A DNA stretch of 64,000 bases from Phenylobacterium sp. LH3H17 (GCF_024298925.1 NZ_CP101283.1:4122513-4186512); one strand, 5' to 3'. Positions 35,862 to 49,021 are shown, counted from the stretch's first letter. Notes: a model not told the origin generated them from the sequence alone. Translations and numbers: made by a program.

Positions 35862-37442
35862 TTAGTCGGCGAACCGCTTGAAGAAGCTGGTGTCCTTCCA
35901 GGCCGGCCGCTTGGGGGCGTTGGCCGCCTGCAGGACGACGGCGGCCATGTAGGCGTTGAACTTCACCGCCTCGGCCCGCTCCACAGGCTGGCTGAGGTCG
36001 TCGGCCAGGCCGTGATAGCGGCTGGACCGCCAGGCCTTTTCGATCTCCGCCTGCGGCGTCCCCGGCTTGAACCCGAACTTGAAGGCGAGCGCCGGCACGC
36101 CGACGCGTATGAAGCTGTACTGGTCGGAGCGGATGAACGAGTTGCGGTCCGGATAGGGGTCGGCCACCACCTCGAGCCCCTGGTCCCTGGCCGCCGCGCG
36201 GGCGGCGTCGCCCAGGGTGCTATCGTCCGCCCCCAGGACGATCACCGAGGTCAAGGGCCAGAGCGGCAGGGCCATGTCCATGTTGAGGCTCGCGACCACT
36301 GAACCCCTCGGCACGCTGGGGCGTTCGGCGAAGTATTTCGAGCCCAGCAGGCCCTTCTCCTCGGCGGTCACCAGGACGAACAGCACCGAGCGCTTCGGCT
36401 TGATCTCGGCGGCCGCCATCTGCCGGGCGACCTCCAGCACGCTGGCCACGCCCGAGGCGTTGTCCATGGCGCCGGGATAGTAGGGCGCGCCCTTGCCGGT
36501 CTCGTTCAGCCCCAGATGGTCAAGATGGGCGGTGATCACCACATGCTCGGCGGCGAGCGTGGGGTCGGAGCCCGGCAGCTTGGCGACGACGTTCTGCGAG
36601 GTGACCGCCGAGACGGTGGCCGCGACATCGGCCTTGAGGCCGACCTTCAGGTCGAAGCCGTCCATCGGCTTGGCCGCGTCGGCCAGGGCCAGGACCTCGG
36701 CGAAGCTGTGGCCGGAGCGGGCGAACAGCTTCTCGGCGGTGGCCGGGTTGAACGAGGCCGAGAACTTCGGCGCCGCCGCGTCCTGCAGGGACGGGTCGGC
36801 CGGGTACATGCCTGGCTGCACCGAGTTCTCGATATTGCGCGTCCAGGGCGCCTCGGCGGTCTTGGGGCTGGTGAGCGAGATCAGGCCCACGGCGCCGGCG
36901 GCCTCGGCCGCGCGCCAGGTCTGGGCGCCGCGGGAGTGAGACTTGAGCGCCGCGGAGATGTCGCCCGGCCCGCCATTGATATAGACGGCGATCTTGCCCT
37001 TCAGATCCTGCTTGGCGAAGTCGTCGACGCCGATCTCGGGCAGGTGCAGGCCGTAGCCGATGAACACCAGGGGCGCTTCCACCTTGGGCCTTTGCGGGAC
37101 GCGTGAGCCCAGGATGATGTCAGGGCCGACCTGCAGCGGCGCGATCTGCGACCCGGCCGTCAGAACGACGCTCGACCGGGCGGCGTCGATCTTCTGCACC
37201 GCGAAGGTGACCGGCTGCAGGTAGAGGTCGGTTCCCGCCGGCTGCAGCCCATAGGCCTTGAACTGGCCGGCGGCGTAGGCGGCCGCCCTCGCATGACCCT
37301 GACTGCCGGTCAGCCGGCCTTCGAATTCCGGTCCGGCCAGGGTCTCCACGTGGCCCCACCACCGCGCCTCGTCGGTGGGCGGCGCGGCGGCCAGGGCGGG
37401 GGTCGCGGCCAGGGCGGCGCAAAGGACAAGGACGAGACGCAT
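35862..37442 (-). CDS. M28-family zinc aminopeptidase, secreted
   Basis: A 526-aa exported metallopeptidase with a signal peptide (LVLVLCAALAATPALAAAPP). Residues about 125-230 are a PA (protease-associated) domain-like insert with PLVFIGYGLHLP, and the M28 domain follows: HLDHLGLNE (His, Asp), AMDNASGVASVLE (Asp), VTAEEKGLLGSKYF (Glu pair) and RSDQYSFI (His position differs). It likely trims peptides in the periplasm. An in-frame GTG 9 nt upstream is an alternative start. Confidence 0.88.
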   Translation of the reverse strand: MRLVLVLCAALAATPALAAAPPTDEARWWGHVETLAGPEFEGRLTGSQGHARAAAYAAGQFKAYGLQPAGTDLYLQPVTFAVQKIDAARSSVVLTAGSQIAPLQVGPDIILGSRVPQRPKVEAPLVFIGYGLHLPEIGVDDFAKQDLKGKIAVYINGGPGDISAALKSHSRGAQTWRAAEAAGAVGLISLTSPKTAEAPWTRNIENSVQPGMYPADPSLQDAAAPKFSASFNPATAEKLFARSGHSFAEVLALADAAKPMDGFDLKVGLKADVAATVSAVTSQNVVAKLPGSDPTLAAEHVVITAHLDHLGLNETGKGAPYYPGAMDNASGVASVLEVARQMAAAEIKPKRSVLFVLVTAEEKGLLGSKYFAERPSVPRGSVVASLNMDMALPLWPLTSVIVLGADDSTLGDAARAAARDQGLEVVADPYPDRNSFIRSDQYSFIRVGVPALAFKFGFKPGTPQAEIEKAWRSSRYHGLADDLSQPVERAEAVKFNAYMAAVVLQAANAPKRPAWKDTSFFKRFAD

Positions 37443-37640
37443 GCGGAGCACTTTCCAACCGGAAGCGAACCCTCACACTGCGCCGATCCGCGAGCGCCGC
37501 ACAAGTTACGGTGGCGTCGCGCTCGTGTCGCACGCCAAGCCTGACCGAGGGAAACCGGAGAGGTTTTCACCCCTGGCCTGTTGCGCCCGGGCTCCCTCTC
37601 CGCATAACTCCCCGCAAGTCTGTGAGAAGGAGTGCGCGCA

Positions 37641-39578
37641 GTGAGCGAAGGCGAGGTTTTTCCGGTTCCGAGCGCCTGGGCCAAGCGCGCGCATATGGAC
37701 GCCGCCGGGTATGAGGCCGCCGTCGCGCAGGTGGAAACCGATCCGGAGGCCTATTGGCGCAAGGTCGCCAGCCGCCTCGACTGGATCACGCCGCCCACCC
37801 AGATCAAGGACACGTCCTTCCACAAGCACCCCTTCCACATCCGCTGGTACGCCGACGGTGTGTTGAACGCCTCGGTGAACTGCCTGGACCGCCACCTGGC
37901 GACCCGCGGCGACCAGACCGCGATCATCTGGGAGAGCGACGAGGGCCATCCCTGGACCAGCCTGACCTACAAGGAGCTGCACGCCGAAGTCTGCCGCATG
38001 GCCAACGTGCTCAAGGCCAAGGGCGTCAAGAAGGGCGACCGCGTCACCATCTACCTGCCGATGATCCCCCAGGTGGCGGTGTCCATGCTGGCCTGCGCCC
38101 GCATCGGGGCGGTGCATTCGGTGATCTTCGGCGGCTTCTCGGCCGACAGCATCGCCGGCCGCATACAGGACTGCGACTCCAGGATCGTCATCACCGCCGA
38201 CGAGGGCATGCGCGGCGGCAAGGTGGTCCCGCTGAAGCAGAACGTCGACGAGGCCCTGACCCAGTGCCCAGGCGTCACCGACGTGATCGTCGTGCGCCGC
38301 ACCCGCGCCGACGTGCCGATGGTCGAGGGCCGCGACGCCTTCTTCTCCGACCTCAAGCAGACCGTCTCCGACGTCTGCGAGCCCGAGCCGATGAACGCCG
38401 AGGATCCGCTGTTCATCCTCTATACCTCCGGCTCGACGGGTAAGCCGAAGGGCGTGCTGCACACCACCGGCGGCTATCTGGCCTGGGCGGCCCACACCCA
38501 CGAGCTGGTCTTCGACTACCGCCCCGGCGAGGTGTTCTGGTGCACGGCCGATGTGGGCTGGGTCACCGGTCACAGCTATGTGGTCTATGGCCCGCTGGCC
38601 AATGCGGCGACCACCGTGATGTTCGAAGGCGTGCCGAACTACCCGACCAACTCCCGCTTCTGGGAGGTGATCGACAAGCACCAGGTGGAGATCTTCTACA
38701 CCGCGCCCACCGCCATCCGCGCCCTGATGCGCGACGGCGACGAGCCGGTCGCCAGGACCAGCCGCAAGTCCCTGCGCCTGCTGGGCACGGTGGGAGAGCC
38801 GATCAATCCCGAGGCCTGGCTCTGGTACCACCGGGTGGTGGGCGAGGGCCGCTGCCCCATCGTCGACACCTATTGGCAGACGGAGACGGGCGCCTGCCTG
38901 GCCACCCCGCTGCCGGGCGCCCACGCCGCCAAGCCGGGCTCCTGCGCCAAGCCGTTGCCGGGGGTGAAGTTCGAACTGGTCGACGCCGAAGGCAAGGTCC
39001 TGCACGGCGCGGTCAGCGGCAACCTGGTCGTCACCGACAGCTGGCCGGGCCAGATGCGCACGGTCTATGGCGACCACCAGCGTTTCTTCGACACCTACTT
39101 CTCCACCTATGCCGGCAAGTACTTCACCGGCGACGGCTGCCGGCGGGACGAGGACGGCTACTACTGGATCACCGGCCGGGTGGACGACGTGATCAACGTC
39201 TCCGGCCACCGCCTGGGCACCGCCGAGATCGAGAGCGCCTTGGTCAGCAACGAGAACGTGGCCGAGGCCGCGGTGGTCGGCTTCCCGCACGACATCAAGG
39301 GCCAGGGCATCTACTGCTTCGTGACACTCAAGGCCGACGTGACCCCCACCGACATCCTGCAGGCTGAGCTCAAGGGCTGGGTCCGCCGGGAGATCGGGCC
39401 CTTCGCCGCCCCCGACGTCGTGCAGTTCGCCCCGGGCCTGCCCAAGACCCGCTCGGGCAAGATCATGCGCCGCATCCTGCGTAAGATCGCCGAGAACGAC
39501 CTCACCAACCTGGGCGACACCTCCACCCTGGCCGATCCCTCGGTGGTCGACGACCTGGTGAAGAACCGCGAGGCGTGA
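37641..39578 (+). CDS. acs: Acetyl-CoA synthetase
   Basis: A 645-aa Acs of the full-length type. The AMP-binding motif is [21 protein letters not shown] near residue 260, followed by [14 protein letters not shown], the adenylate motif DTYWQTETG, and near the end [14 protein letters not shown], where the Lys is the site of inactivating acetylation in the family. GTG start with AAGGAG 8 nt upstream. It activates acetate to acetyl-CoA. The sirtuin cobB 13 kb upstream could deacetylate it. The stop overlaps the Rsm22-like start. Confidence 0.95.
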   Translation: MSEGEVFPVPSAWAKRAHMDAAGYEAAVAQVETDPEAYWRKVASRLDWITPPTQIKDTSFHKHPFHIRWYADGVLNASVNCLDRHLATRGDQTAIIWESDEGHPWTSLTYKELHAEVCRMANVLKAKGVKKGDRVTIYLPMIPQVAVSMLACARIGAVHSVIFGGFSADSIAGRIQDCDSRIVITADEGMRGGKVVPLKQNVDEALTQCPGVTDVIVVRRTRADVPMVEGRDAFFSDLKQTVSDVCEPEPMNAEDPLFILYTSGSTGKPKGVLHTTGGYLAWAAHTHELVFDYRPGEVFWCTADVGWVTGHSYVVYGPLANAATTVMFEGVPNYPTNSRFWEVIDKHQVEIFYTAPTAIRALMRDGDEPVARTSRKSLRLLGTVGEPINPEAWLWYHRVVGEGRCPIVDTYWQTETGACLATPLPGAHAAKPGSCAKPLPGVKFELVDAEGKVLHGAVSGNLVVTDSWPGQMRTVYGDHQRFFDTYFSTYAGKYFTGDGCRRDEDGYYWITGRVDDVINVSGHRLGTAEIESALVSNENVAEAAVVGFPHDIKGQGIYCFVTLKADVTPTDILQAELKGWVRREIGPFAAPDVVQFAPGLPKTRSGKIMRRILRKIAENDLTNLGDTSTLADPSVVDDLVKNREA

Positions 39579-40555
39579 GCCCCGACCTGCCGCCCGCCCT
39601 GCGCCAGGCCGCCGACCGCTTGCTGGAGGGCGTGTCGCGCAAGGGCCTGGCTGAGCAATCCGCCAGGATTTCCGCCCAGTATCGGGCCGGCCAGTCCTCG
39701 GCCGGGGTGGTGGGCTCCACAGCCGAGGCCACGGCCTATGTCCTGACCCGCCTGCCGGCCACCTATGCCGCCGGGGCCCATGTGCTGGCGGAGGCCGCGC
39801 GGATCGCGCCGGATTTCCAGCCCAGGACTCTGCTCGACGCCGGAGCGGGACCTGGCGGCGCAGGCTGGGCGGCGCTGGAGACCTGGCCTGCCCTCGAGGC
39901 GGCGACCCTGCTGGACTCGAACCAATCCTTCCTGGAGATGGCCACGACCCTGGCCGCCGAGGGTCCCGCCGCCCTGCGCGACGCCCAGCGCCTGCGCGGC
40001 GACCTGACCGCGCCGCGCGACTGGCCCGCCGTCGACCTGGCGATCGCCAGCTATGCCCTCGCCGAGATCGCCCCGGCCCGCCAGGCTGAGACCGTCGCGG
40101 CGCTGTGGGCGGCGACCCTGGGCATGCTTGTGCTGATCGAGCCGGGAACCCCAGCCGGCCACGCCCGCATCCTGGCCGCCCGCGACGGTCTGATCGCCGC
40201 CGGCGCGACCATCCTCGCGCCCTGCCCGCACCACGCCGCCTGCCCGCTGGTCGCGCCCGACTGGTGCCACTTCGTCCAGCGCCTGCCGCGATCCCGCGAC
40301 CACCGCCTGGCCAAGGGCGGCGAGGTTCCCTTCGAGGACGAGAAGTTCAGCTACCTGGTCGCCGCCCGCGCCGGGGGCGTCCGCCGCGAGGCCCGCATCC
40401 TCGCGCCGCCCCACGCCGCAAAGCCCGGCATCACCTTCAAGCTTTGCACGCCGGAGGGAACCGCCGAGCCGCGCTTCGTCCCCCGCCGCGAAAAGCGGGC
40501 CTACGCGATCGCCCGCCGCCTTGACTGGGGCGACGTCCTGCCCGGCACCGAATAA
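39575..40555 (+). CDS. Rsm22-like methyltransferase (mitochondrial small-subunit type)
   Basis: A 326-aa class I methyltransferase of the Rsm22 family: [21 protein letters not shown] (motif I), [26 protein letters not shown], and the family-specific Cys-rich CPHHAACPL with [20 protein letters not shown] and [10 protein letters not shown]. Mitochondrial Rsm22/METTL17 acts on small-subunit assembly and carries an iron-sulfur cluster; the bacterial role is presumed similar. GTG start overlapping the acs stop (GTGA), hence coupled. Confidence 0.88.
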   Translation: MSPDLPPALRQAADRLLEGVSRKGLAEQSARISAQYRAGQSSAGVVGSTAEATAYVLTRLPATYAAGAHVLAEAARIAPDFQPRTLLDAGAGPGGAGWAALETWPALEAATLLDSNQSFLEMATTLAAEGPAALRDAQRLRGDLTAPRDWPAVDLAIASYALAEIAPARQAETVAALWAATLGMLVLIEPGTPAGHARILAARDGLIAAGATILAPCPHHAACPLVAPDWCHFVQRLPRSRDHRLAKGGEVPFEDEKFSYLVAARAGGVRREARILAPPHAAKPGITFKLCTPEGTAEPRFVPRREKRAYAIARRLDWGDVLPGTE

Positions 40556-40666
40556 TTCGAACGCGCGTTTAAATTCGCTGGCGAAACCTGGGTGACCTTG
40601 CGACAACTCCGCCCTGGCCCATCCGCATTTCAGGGCCGCGCCATAAGAATCCCGAGGAAGGCCATT

Positions 40667-41650
40667 ATGCCCAAGAGCCGCGAAATCCACCTTGTCGCCC
40701 GTCCGAAGGGCCTGCCCGCCCAGGACGACTTCGCCCTGGTCGAGACGTCCGTGCCGGACGCCGCCGACGGCCAGGTGCTGGTCGAGAACCTCTACATGTC
40801 GGTCGACCCGGCCATGCGTCCGCGGCTAACCGCCGGCCAGGACCTCAACGTCGCCATGATGGGCGGCGCGCTCGGCAAGGTGGTGCAGTCCAAGCACCCC
40901 GATTTCGCGGTCGGCGACCTGGTCTCCAACCGTCTGGGCTTCCGCGAGTTCTTCGTCTCCGACGGCAAGGGCTTGACCAAGCTTGTCGCCGATCCGGACC
41001 TGCCGCTGACGGTCCACATGCATGCGCTCGGCATGACCGGCTTCACCGCCTATGGCGGCCTGCTGCACATCGGCCAGCTCAAGGACGGCGAGCAGGTCTT
41101 CGTCTCCACCGCCGCCGGCGCCGTGGGCTCGGTCGCCGCCCAGATCGCCAAGATCAAGGGCTGCTATGTGGTGGGCTCCACCGGCGCGGCGGACAAGGCC
41201 GCCTGGCTGAGGGACGAGGTGGGCCTGGACGCGGTCATCAACTACAAGGAGACCCCGATCCGCCAGGCGCTGGAAGACGCCACGCCCAAGGGGATCGACG
41301 TCTATTTCGACAATGTCGGCGGCGACCACCTGGAGGCCGCCCTGCGCCGCATGAACACGCTCGGCCGCATCCCGGTCTGCGGCTTCATCTCCGGCTACAA
41401 TTCCGGCCACTCCAACGTCTCGAACCTGTCGAACATCATCTATTCGCGGGTCATGCTGCGCGGCTTCGTCGGCACCGACTTCATGCACCTCTATGGCGAC
41501 TTCCAGCGCGACATGGCCGGCTGGCTGAAGGACGGCAAGGTCAAGTACCAGGAGACCATCCTGGACGGCATCGCCAACGCGCCTTCCGCCTTGATCGGAC
41601 TGATGGAAGGCAAGAACTCCGGCAAGATGCTGGTGAAGCTCGCCGCCTGA
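40667..41650 (+). CDS. NADP-dependent MDR oxidoreductase (leukotriene B4 12-hydroxydehydrogenase-like)
   Basis: A 327-aa zinc-free medium-chain dehydrogenase/reductase. It has LVENLYMSVDPAMRPRL near the start, LGMTGFTAYGGLLHIG and the nucleotide motif AAGAVGSVAAQIAK, then GLDAVINYKE, VYFDNVGG, RIPVCGFISGYN and the C-terminal GLMEGKNSGKMLVKLA. The family (LTB4DH, CurA, PTGR) reduces alpha,beta-unsaturated ketones and aldehydes with NADPH. There is no operon partner beyond a gap of about 110 nt after the Rsm22-like gene. Confidence 0.9.
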   Translation: MPKSREIHLVARPKGLPAQDDFALVETSVPDAADGQVLVENLYMSVDPAMRPRLTAGQDLNVAMMGGALGKVVQSKHPDFAVGDLVSNRLGFREFFVSDGKGLTKLVADPDLPLTVHMHALGMTGFTAYGGLLHIGQLKDGEQVFVSTAAGAVGSVAAQIAKIKGCYVVGSTGAADKAAWLRDEVGLDAVINYKETPIRQALEDATPKGIDVYFDNVGGDHLEAALRRMNTLGRIPVCGFISGYNSGHSNVSNLSNIIYSRVMLRGFVGTDFMHLYGDFQRDMAGWLKDGKVKYQETILDGIANAPSALIGLMEGKNSGKMLVKLAA

Positions 41651-41729
41651 GCTTCATGACAATCCCGTAAGCTTTCCAGGGGCCGCGCCGGTGATAGGGT
41701 CGCGGCCCCTGCCTATTCTGGAAGCCTCC

Positions 41730-44543
41730 ATGTTCCGCACCGCCGTCCGCGCCTTCGCCCTGACCATGACCCTGGCGCTGGCGGCGCCCGCCGTCGCCGC
41801 CGATACGGTCCCGCCCATCGCCTACAAGGAACGGACCCTGGCCAACGGGCTGAAGGTCTATTCCTCGGTCGACAAGACCACGCCCAATGTGACGGTCCAG
41901 GTCTGGTACGGGGTGGGGTCGAAGGACGATCCGGTCGGCCGCTCGGGCTTCGCCCACCTGTTCGAGCACATGATGTTCAAGGCCACGCGCGACATGCCGG
42001 CCGAGACCATCGACCGGATGACCGAGGATGTGGGCGGGTTCAACAACGCCTCCACCTACGACGACTTCACCAATTACTATGAGGTGGTTCCCGCCAACCA
42101 CCTGGAGCGGCTGCTCTGGGTGGAGGCCCAGCGGCTGGGCGCCCTCGTGGTCGACGAGGCGGTGTTCAAGTCGGAGCGCGACGTGGTGAAGGAGGAGCTG
42201 CGCCAGTCAGTGCTGTCCCAGCCCTACGGCCGGCTGATGTACCTCTACCTGCCCCAGGCCAGCTACACGACCCACCCCTATAAGCGTCCCGGCATCGGCT
42301 CCATCGAGGAGCTGGACGCCGCCACCATCGACGACGTCCGGGCCTTCCACGCGGCCTATTATCGGCCCGACAACGCCGCCCTGATCGTCATCGGCAATTT
42401 CGACGAGGGCGAGCTCAACGCCTGGGTCGACAAGTATTTCGGACCGCTCAAGCGCCCCGCCGCCCGCATCAAGCGGGTGACCGCCGTGGAGCCGCCGCGC
42501 ACCCAGTCCGGCGTGTTCGAGGGCTATGGCCCCAATGTGCCGCTGCCGGCCGTCGCCATGACCTGGCACGCCCCGGCCGCCTCCAGTCCGGACGCCGCAG
42601 CGCTCACCGTGCTCGACGCCATCCTGTCGTCGGGCAAGTCCTCGCGACTCTATGACAGCCTGGTCTATGAGCAGCAGGTGGCGGCCGACGTTTTCTCCGA
42701 CGCCTCCCTGCCCGAACAGCCCGGCATGGTGATGGTCGGCGCCATCCTCTCGAACGGCAAGACCGTCGCGGAGGGCGAGAAGGCCCTGCTGGCGCAGGTC
42801 GCCAGGCTGCGCGACGCCCCGCCCACGACGGCCGAACTCGCCGAAGCCAAGAACGAGCTGGTCACCGGCAAGCTGCGGGCCCGCGAGACCATCGACGGCC
42901 GCGCCTTCGCCCTGGGCTACGCCCTGCGCACCGCCGGCGACGCCGCCCTGGCCAACCGCGAGCTGGCGCACCTCCAGGCGGTCACCGCCGCCGATGTGCA
43001 GCGGGTGGCGCGGAAGTACCTGACCGACACCGGCCGGATGACCATCCGCTACCAGGCCGAAACCAACCGCCCGGCCGGCGAGGCCGACGCGACGCCCAAG
43101 CCGCCGGTGGTGGCCTCGGTGAAGTACGCCGGCGAGATCGTCACCCTGGCCCCCGAGGGCCAGCGCGCTGCTCCGCCGCCCCTGGGCACGCCGGTCAGCC
43201 CGGTCCTGCCCCAGCCCGCCGAAAAGACCCTGGCCAACGGCCTGCGGGTCATCGTCGCCAAGTCCTCGGACCTGCCGCTGGTCACGGCCGACCTCACCGT
43301 CCGGACCGGCGCCTGGGCCGATCCGGAAGGCCTGGCCGGCGCCATGGGCATGACCGCCGGCATGCTGACCGAGGGCACCACGACCCGCGGCGCGCAGCAG
43401 ATCGCCAGCCAGACCGAGGCCCTCGGCGCGTCCCTGGAGGCCGGCGGCGCGCAGGAGAGCGCCTCCGTAACCCTCAATGTCATGCCCGAGAAGCTGCCGG
43501 CGGCGCTCGCCATCATGGCCGATGTGGCGCGCAACCCGGCCTTCAAGGACGAGGAGCTGGAGCGCCAGCGCACCCAGGCTCTGGACGGCCTTTCGGTGGC
43601 CTACCAGCAGCCGGGCCAGTTGGCGGGCTTCGCGGCCTCGCAGGTGGTGTTCTCCGGCACCGCCTTCGGCCATGTGGCCACGGGGACCCCGGCCTCGCTG
43701 ACCAAGCTCACGACCGCGGACCTCGCCAAGCTGCACGCCGCCAGCTTCCGGCCCGACAACGCGATCCTGGTCCTGACCGGCGACATCACGCCGGCCCAGG
43801 GCTTCGCTCTGGCCGAGACGGCGTTCGGCGACTGGAAGGCGCCGGCCGGTCCGCCCCCGGCCCGGGTCGGCGTCACGCCGAAGGCGTCGCCGCGCGCCGT
43901 GGCCATCGACCTGCCCGGCACGGGTCAGGCCGCGGTCACCGTGACCAAGGCCGCCATCTCCCGAGCCGCGCCCGACTACTATCCCGGCATCGTCGCCAAC
44001 TCGGTGCTGGGCGGCGGCTATTCCGCTCGGCTGAACCAGGAGATCCGCATCAAGCGCGGCCTCTCCTATGGCGCCAACTCCCGGCTCTCGGCCCAGCGGA
44101 CCACCGGCCTGTTCCGCGCCGCGGCCCAGACCAAGAACGAGTCCGCGCCCGAGGTGCTGGACCTGATCGTCGCCGAGCTGAAGCGCCTGGCCGACACCCC
44201 GGCCGGGGCCGAGGAGCTGAAGGCCCGCAAGTCGGTGCTGGTGGGCGGCTTCGGCCGTGAGCTGGCCACCACCGGCGGCCTGGCCGACATCCTGGGCAAC
44301 CTCGCCCTGTATGATCTGCCGCTGGCCGAAATCGGCGCCTATACCGGCAAGGTGGAGGCGGTGACGCCGGCCGAGGTCCAGGCCTTCGCCAAGACCAATC
44401 TCGACCCCGCGGCGGCGAGCGTCATCGTCGCCGGCGACGCCAAGGCCTTCCTGGAAGGGCTGAAGACGCGCAAGCCGAACCTGGAGGTGGTCCCGGCGGC
44501 GGACATCGACTTCGATCGGGTGGATCTCAAGAAGGCGAACTAG
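41730..44543 (+). CDS. M16-family zinc metalloprotease, secreted, two-domain pair
   Basis: A 937-aa exported M16 peptidase with signal peptide (ALTMTLALAAPAVAAD). The first half carries the inverted zinc motif HLFEHMMFK (HxxEH) with a later Glu, and is the active clan-ME domain. The second half (from about residue 495) is a second M16 copy without HxxEH: LANGLRVIVAKSSDLPLVTADL and GSARLNQEIRIKRGLSYGANS. The two form the clamshell as in pitrilysin-type and processing-peptidase-like proteins. It probably degrades periplasmic peptides. Confidence 0.92.
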   Translation: MFRTAVRAFALTMTLALAAPAVAADTVPPIAYKERTLANGLKVYSSVDKTTPNVTVQVWYGVGSKDDPVGRSGFAHLFEHMMFKATRDMPAETIDRMTEDVGGFNNASTYDDFTNYYEVVPANHLERLLWVEAQRLGALVVDEAVFKSERDVVKEELRQSVLSQPYGRLMYLYLPQASYTTHPYKRPGIGSIEELDAATIDDVRAFHAAYYRPDNAALIVIGNFDEGELNAWVDKYFGPLKRPAARIKRVTAVEPPRTQSGVFEGYGPNVPLPAVAMTWHAPAASSPDAAALTVLDAILSSGKSSRLYDSLVYEQQVAADVFSDASLPEQPGMVMVGAILSNGKTVAEGEKALLAQVARLRDAPPTTAELAEAKNELVTGKLRARETIDGRAFALGYALRTAGDAALANRELAHLQAVTAADVQRVARKYLTDTGRMTIRYQAETNRPAGEADATPKPPVVASVKYAGEIVTLAPEGQRAAPPPLGTPVSPVLPQPAEKTLANGLRVIVAKSSDLPLVTADLTVRTGAWADPEGLAGAMGMTAGMLTEGTTTRGAQQIASQTEALGASLEAGGAQESASVTLNVMPEKLPAALAIMADVARNPAFKDEELERQRTQALDGLSVAYQQPGQLAGFAASQVVFSGTAFGHVATGTPASLTKLTTADLAKLHAASFRPDNAILVLTGDITPAQGFALAETAFGDWKAPAGPPPARVGVTPKASPRAVAIDLPGTGQAAVTVTKAAISRAAPDYYPGIVANSVLGGGYSARLNQEIRIKRGLSYGANSRLSAQRTTGLFRAAAQTKNESAPEVLDLIVAELKRLADTPAGAEELKARKSVLVGGFGRELATTGGLADILGNLALYDLPLAEIGAYTGKVEAVTPAEVQAFAKTNLDPAAASVIVAGDAKAFLEGLKTRKPNLEVVPAADIDFDRVDLKKAN

Positions 44544-44546
44544 GCC

Positions 44547-45845
44547 CTACGCGCGGCGAGCCCACTTGGTGAGGTCGCGTTCGCGGCCCATCAGGGCCAG
44601 CCCCGAGGCGATGGATTCCAGCTCGCTGCCGGTCTCGATCTTCTCAGTGGGGAAGCGGCGGTGGAAGATGTCGCGCACCGCGGGCACCAGGGAAGAGCCG
44701 CCGGTGAGGAACACCCGGTCGACCCCTTCGGCGGTGAGTCCGGCGTCGGCCAGGGCCTCGTCGACGGCGGTCTCGATCAAGGCGAGTTCGGGTGCGATCC
44801 AGCCCTCGAACTCTGCGCGGTCCACCGGGCGGCGGATGGCGATGGTCCCGGCCTCGAAGGCGAACTCGGCCCGCTCCTGCGACGACAGCGCCTCCTTCAG
44901 GCGCGAGACCGCCCGGTAGAGGACATAGCCGTAGTTCTCGTCGAGGGTCTCGACCAGGCGGGCGATCTTCTCGGGCTCGACGGCCTCGCGCACCAGCTTG
45001 CGGATCTCGCGCATCTCCCGGCTGGCCCGCATCAGGGCGAGCTGGTCCCATCGGGCGAAGGTGGAATAGTAGCGGTTGGGGATCGGCAGGACCTTGCCGA
45101 ACGAGGTGTAGGACGAGCCCTTGCCCAGTTCCGGCGACACCACGTTGTCAATGATCCGATAGTCGAAGGCGTCGCCCGCGACGCCCACGCCGGAACGCCC
45201 CATGGGGGTGGAAACGATCTCGCCGTTCGCCCGGGAGAAGCGGATGATCGAGAAGTCGCTGGTGCCGCCGCCGAAATCGCCCACCAGGACCGTGGCGTCC
45301 TCGGCCAGTTCCCGGGCGAAAAAGAAGGCCGCGCCCACCGGCTCGTAGGCGTAGAGGATCTCTTCGAAGCCCAGGCGCTGGAAGGCGGTCTCGTAGCGCT
45401 GAAGCGCCAGCTCCTCCTTGGGAGCGCCGCCCGCGAAGATTACCGGCCGGCCGACGATCACCCGCCTGGGCAGGTCGGCCAGATCGGAGCCGGCATGGTC
45501 TCGCAGCTTCAGCAGGAAGGCCGAGAGCAGGTCCTCGAACTGGTAGCGCCGCCCGATGATCTGGGTCTCGGTGAAGCTCTCCGAGGCCGCGAAGCTCTTG
45601 AAGGACTGGATCAACCGCGTCTCCAGCGGGTCCTCCACATAGGCCTCGATCGCCCAGGGCCCGGCCTCGACGGTGCGGTCGGACGGATGCTCGGGCGGGG
45701 CGTGGAAGGACAGGGCGGAACGGAAGGCGAAGACTTCCTGTTGCGGCGCGGGGAACCGCACCAAGTGGGCCGGCCCGTCGGCCCCCGCGAGCGCGACGAC
45801 CGTATTGGTCGTGCCGAAATCGATGCCGATGCTGAGACCGGTCAT
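44547..45845 (-). CDS. Hsp70-family protein (YegD-like)
   Basis: A 432-aa actin-like ATPase of the YegD type. GIDFGTTNTVVALA is phosphate-1, VGDFGGGTSDFSIIRF phosphate-2, and FLTGGSSLVPAVRDI the adenosine motif. There is no substrate-binding domain, so it lacks the peptide clamp of DnaK. In these proteins the function is unsettled. It is convergent with the M16 gene (3-nt gap) and downstream of the malic enzyme gene on the same strand, 92 nt apart. Confidence 0.9.
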   Translation of the reverse strand: MTGLSIGIDFGTTNTVVALAGADGPAHLVRFPAPQQEVFAFRSALSFHAPPEHPSDRTVEAGPWAIEAYVEDPLETRLIQSFKSFAASESFTETQIIGRRYQFEDLLSAFLLKLRDHAGSDLADLPRRVIVGRPVIFAGGAPKEELALQRYETAFQRLGFEEILYAYEPVGAAFFFARELAEDATVLVGDFGGGTSDFSIIRFSRANGEIVSTPMGRSGVGVAGDAFDYRIIDNVVSPELGKGSSYTSFGKVLPIPNRYYSTFARWDQLALMRASREMREIRKLVREAVEPEKIARLVETLDENYGYVLYRAVSRLKEALSSQERAEFAFEAGTIAIRRPVDRAEFEGWIAPELALIETAVDEALADAGLTAEGVDRVFLTGGSSLVPAVRDIFHRRFPTEKIETGSELESIASGLALMGRERDLTKWARRA

Positions 45846-45937
45846 GGGTCGCGCTCCTGTGCGTGAGGGGTGGGACGACGGATCGTCCGCACCCCTCGGA
45901 GCGGACAGCCGTTAGGTCTTGTGCATCCGCACGGACA

Positions 45938-48226
<2,289 letters not shown>

Positions 48227-48327
48227 AGGCGCGGCGGTTCCTTCGGGCAGGCTTGGATTTGGAGGCCGCCAACCTATAGAGCCCGGCCCCGCGCCACAAC
48301 CTTCCCACGGAAAGCTTCGCCGTCATT

Positions 48328-48951
48328 TTAAGGCCGACCGCAGATCAGGTCGACGCCGGCCTCATAGATCGCCCGCAGGGAGGCCTCGTCGGCGCCGGTG
48401 CGCGCTCGGACCGCCAGGGTGTGCAGGATCGCCGTGGCTATCCTGCCCAGGGCCTTGGGGTCGGCGCCCGGGGGCAGTTCGTCGAGGCCGGCGGCTAGGC
48501 GGGCGGCGAAGGCCCCGTCGAGTTCGCCGAACACCTGGTCCAGTAGGTGGCGCACCTCAGGATCGGCGACGCTCTCGGTCACCGCCGTGCCGATCAGGAA
48601 GCAGCCGCGCTGGGCCTCTGCGCCCGAGCGGTAGATGGCCGAGGCGCCGGCAAAGACGGCCAGCAGCACCTCGCGCAGGGAGCCCGGCGTCGACAGACCC
48701 AACTCCAGGCTCGCCAGCATTTCGAGGCGCGAGCGCTGCAGGGTGGCCAGGTAGAGCGCCCTCTTGTCCCCGAAGGCCCCGTAGAGGCTGGGGCGGTTGA
48801 GACCGGTGGCCGCCGACAGGTCGTCGAGCGAGGTCGCCGAGAATCCGTTGCGCCAGAAGGCGTCGCGCGCCTGACCTAGGACCGTGGCCGGGTCGTAGCC
48901 GCGCGGCCGGCCCCGCGGCTTGGCCGATCCCGATGGTTCTTTTTGTACCAT
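48328..48951 (-). CDS. TetR/AcrR-family regulator
   Basis: A 207-aa repressor. The N-terminal HTH is ARDAFWRNGFSATSLDDLSAATGLNRPSLYGAFGDKRALYL, with a basic leader (GSAKPRGRPRGYDPATV) of the AcrR type. The C-terminal ligand domain is unassigned. It is divergent from the GST gene with a 70-bp gap, and probably controls it, since TetR repressors usually act on the adjacent gene. The start lies just after GGTACAAAAAGAACC, near the GST promoter. Confidence 0.88.
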   Translation of the reverse strand: MVQKEPSGSAKPRGRPRGYDPATVLGQARDAFWRNGFSATSLDDLSAATGLNRPSLYGAFGDKRALYLATLQRSRLEMLASLELGLSTPGSLREVLLAVFAGASAIYRSGAEAQRGCFLIGTAVTESVADPEVRHLLDQVFGELDGAFAARLAAGLDELPPGADPKALGRIATAILHTLAVRARTGADEASLRAIYEAGVDLICGRP

Positions 48952-49021
48952 TTCGCAAAGAATCCTTGACGCCGATCTATTTTGTGCGGAACGGTAAGAA
49001 AATCAACGACGGAGGTTTCCC

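Noticed and set aside
37452..37640. Small gene or riboswitch upstream of acs
   Set aside because: No frame with a sensible start and no clear structured element beyond weak stems.
37506..39290. 594-codon minus-strand frame over acs
   Set aside because: Antisense to acs, with His/Asp/Gly-rich shadow composition.
45846..45937. Small RNA or terminator between maeB and the Hsp70-like gene
   Set aside because: No stable hairpin with T-run could be found by eye in the 92 bases.
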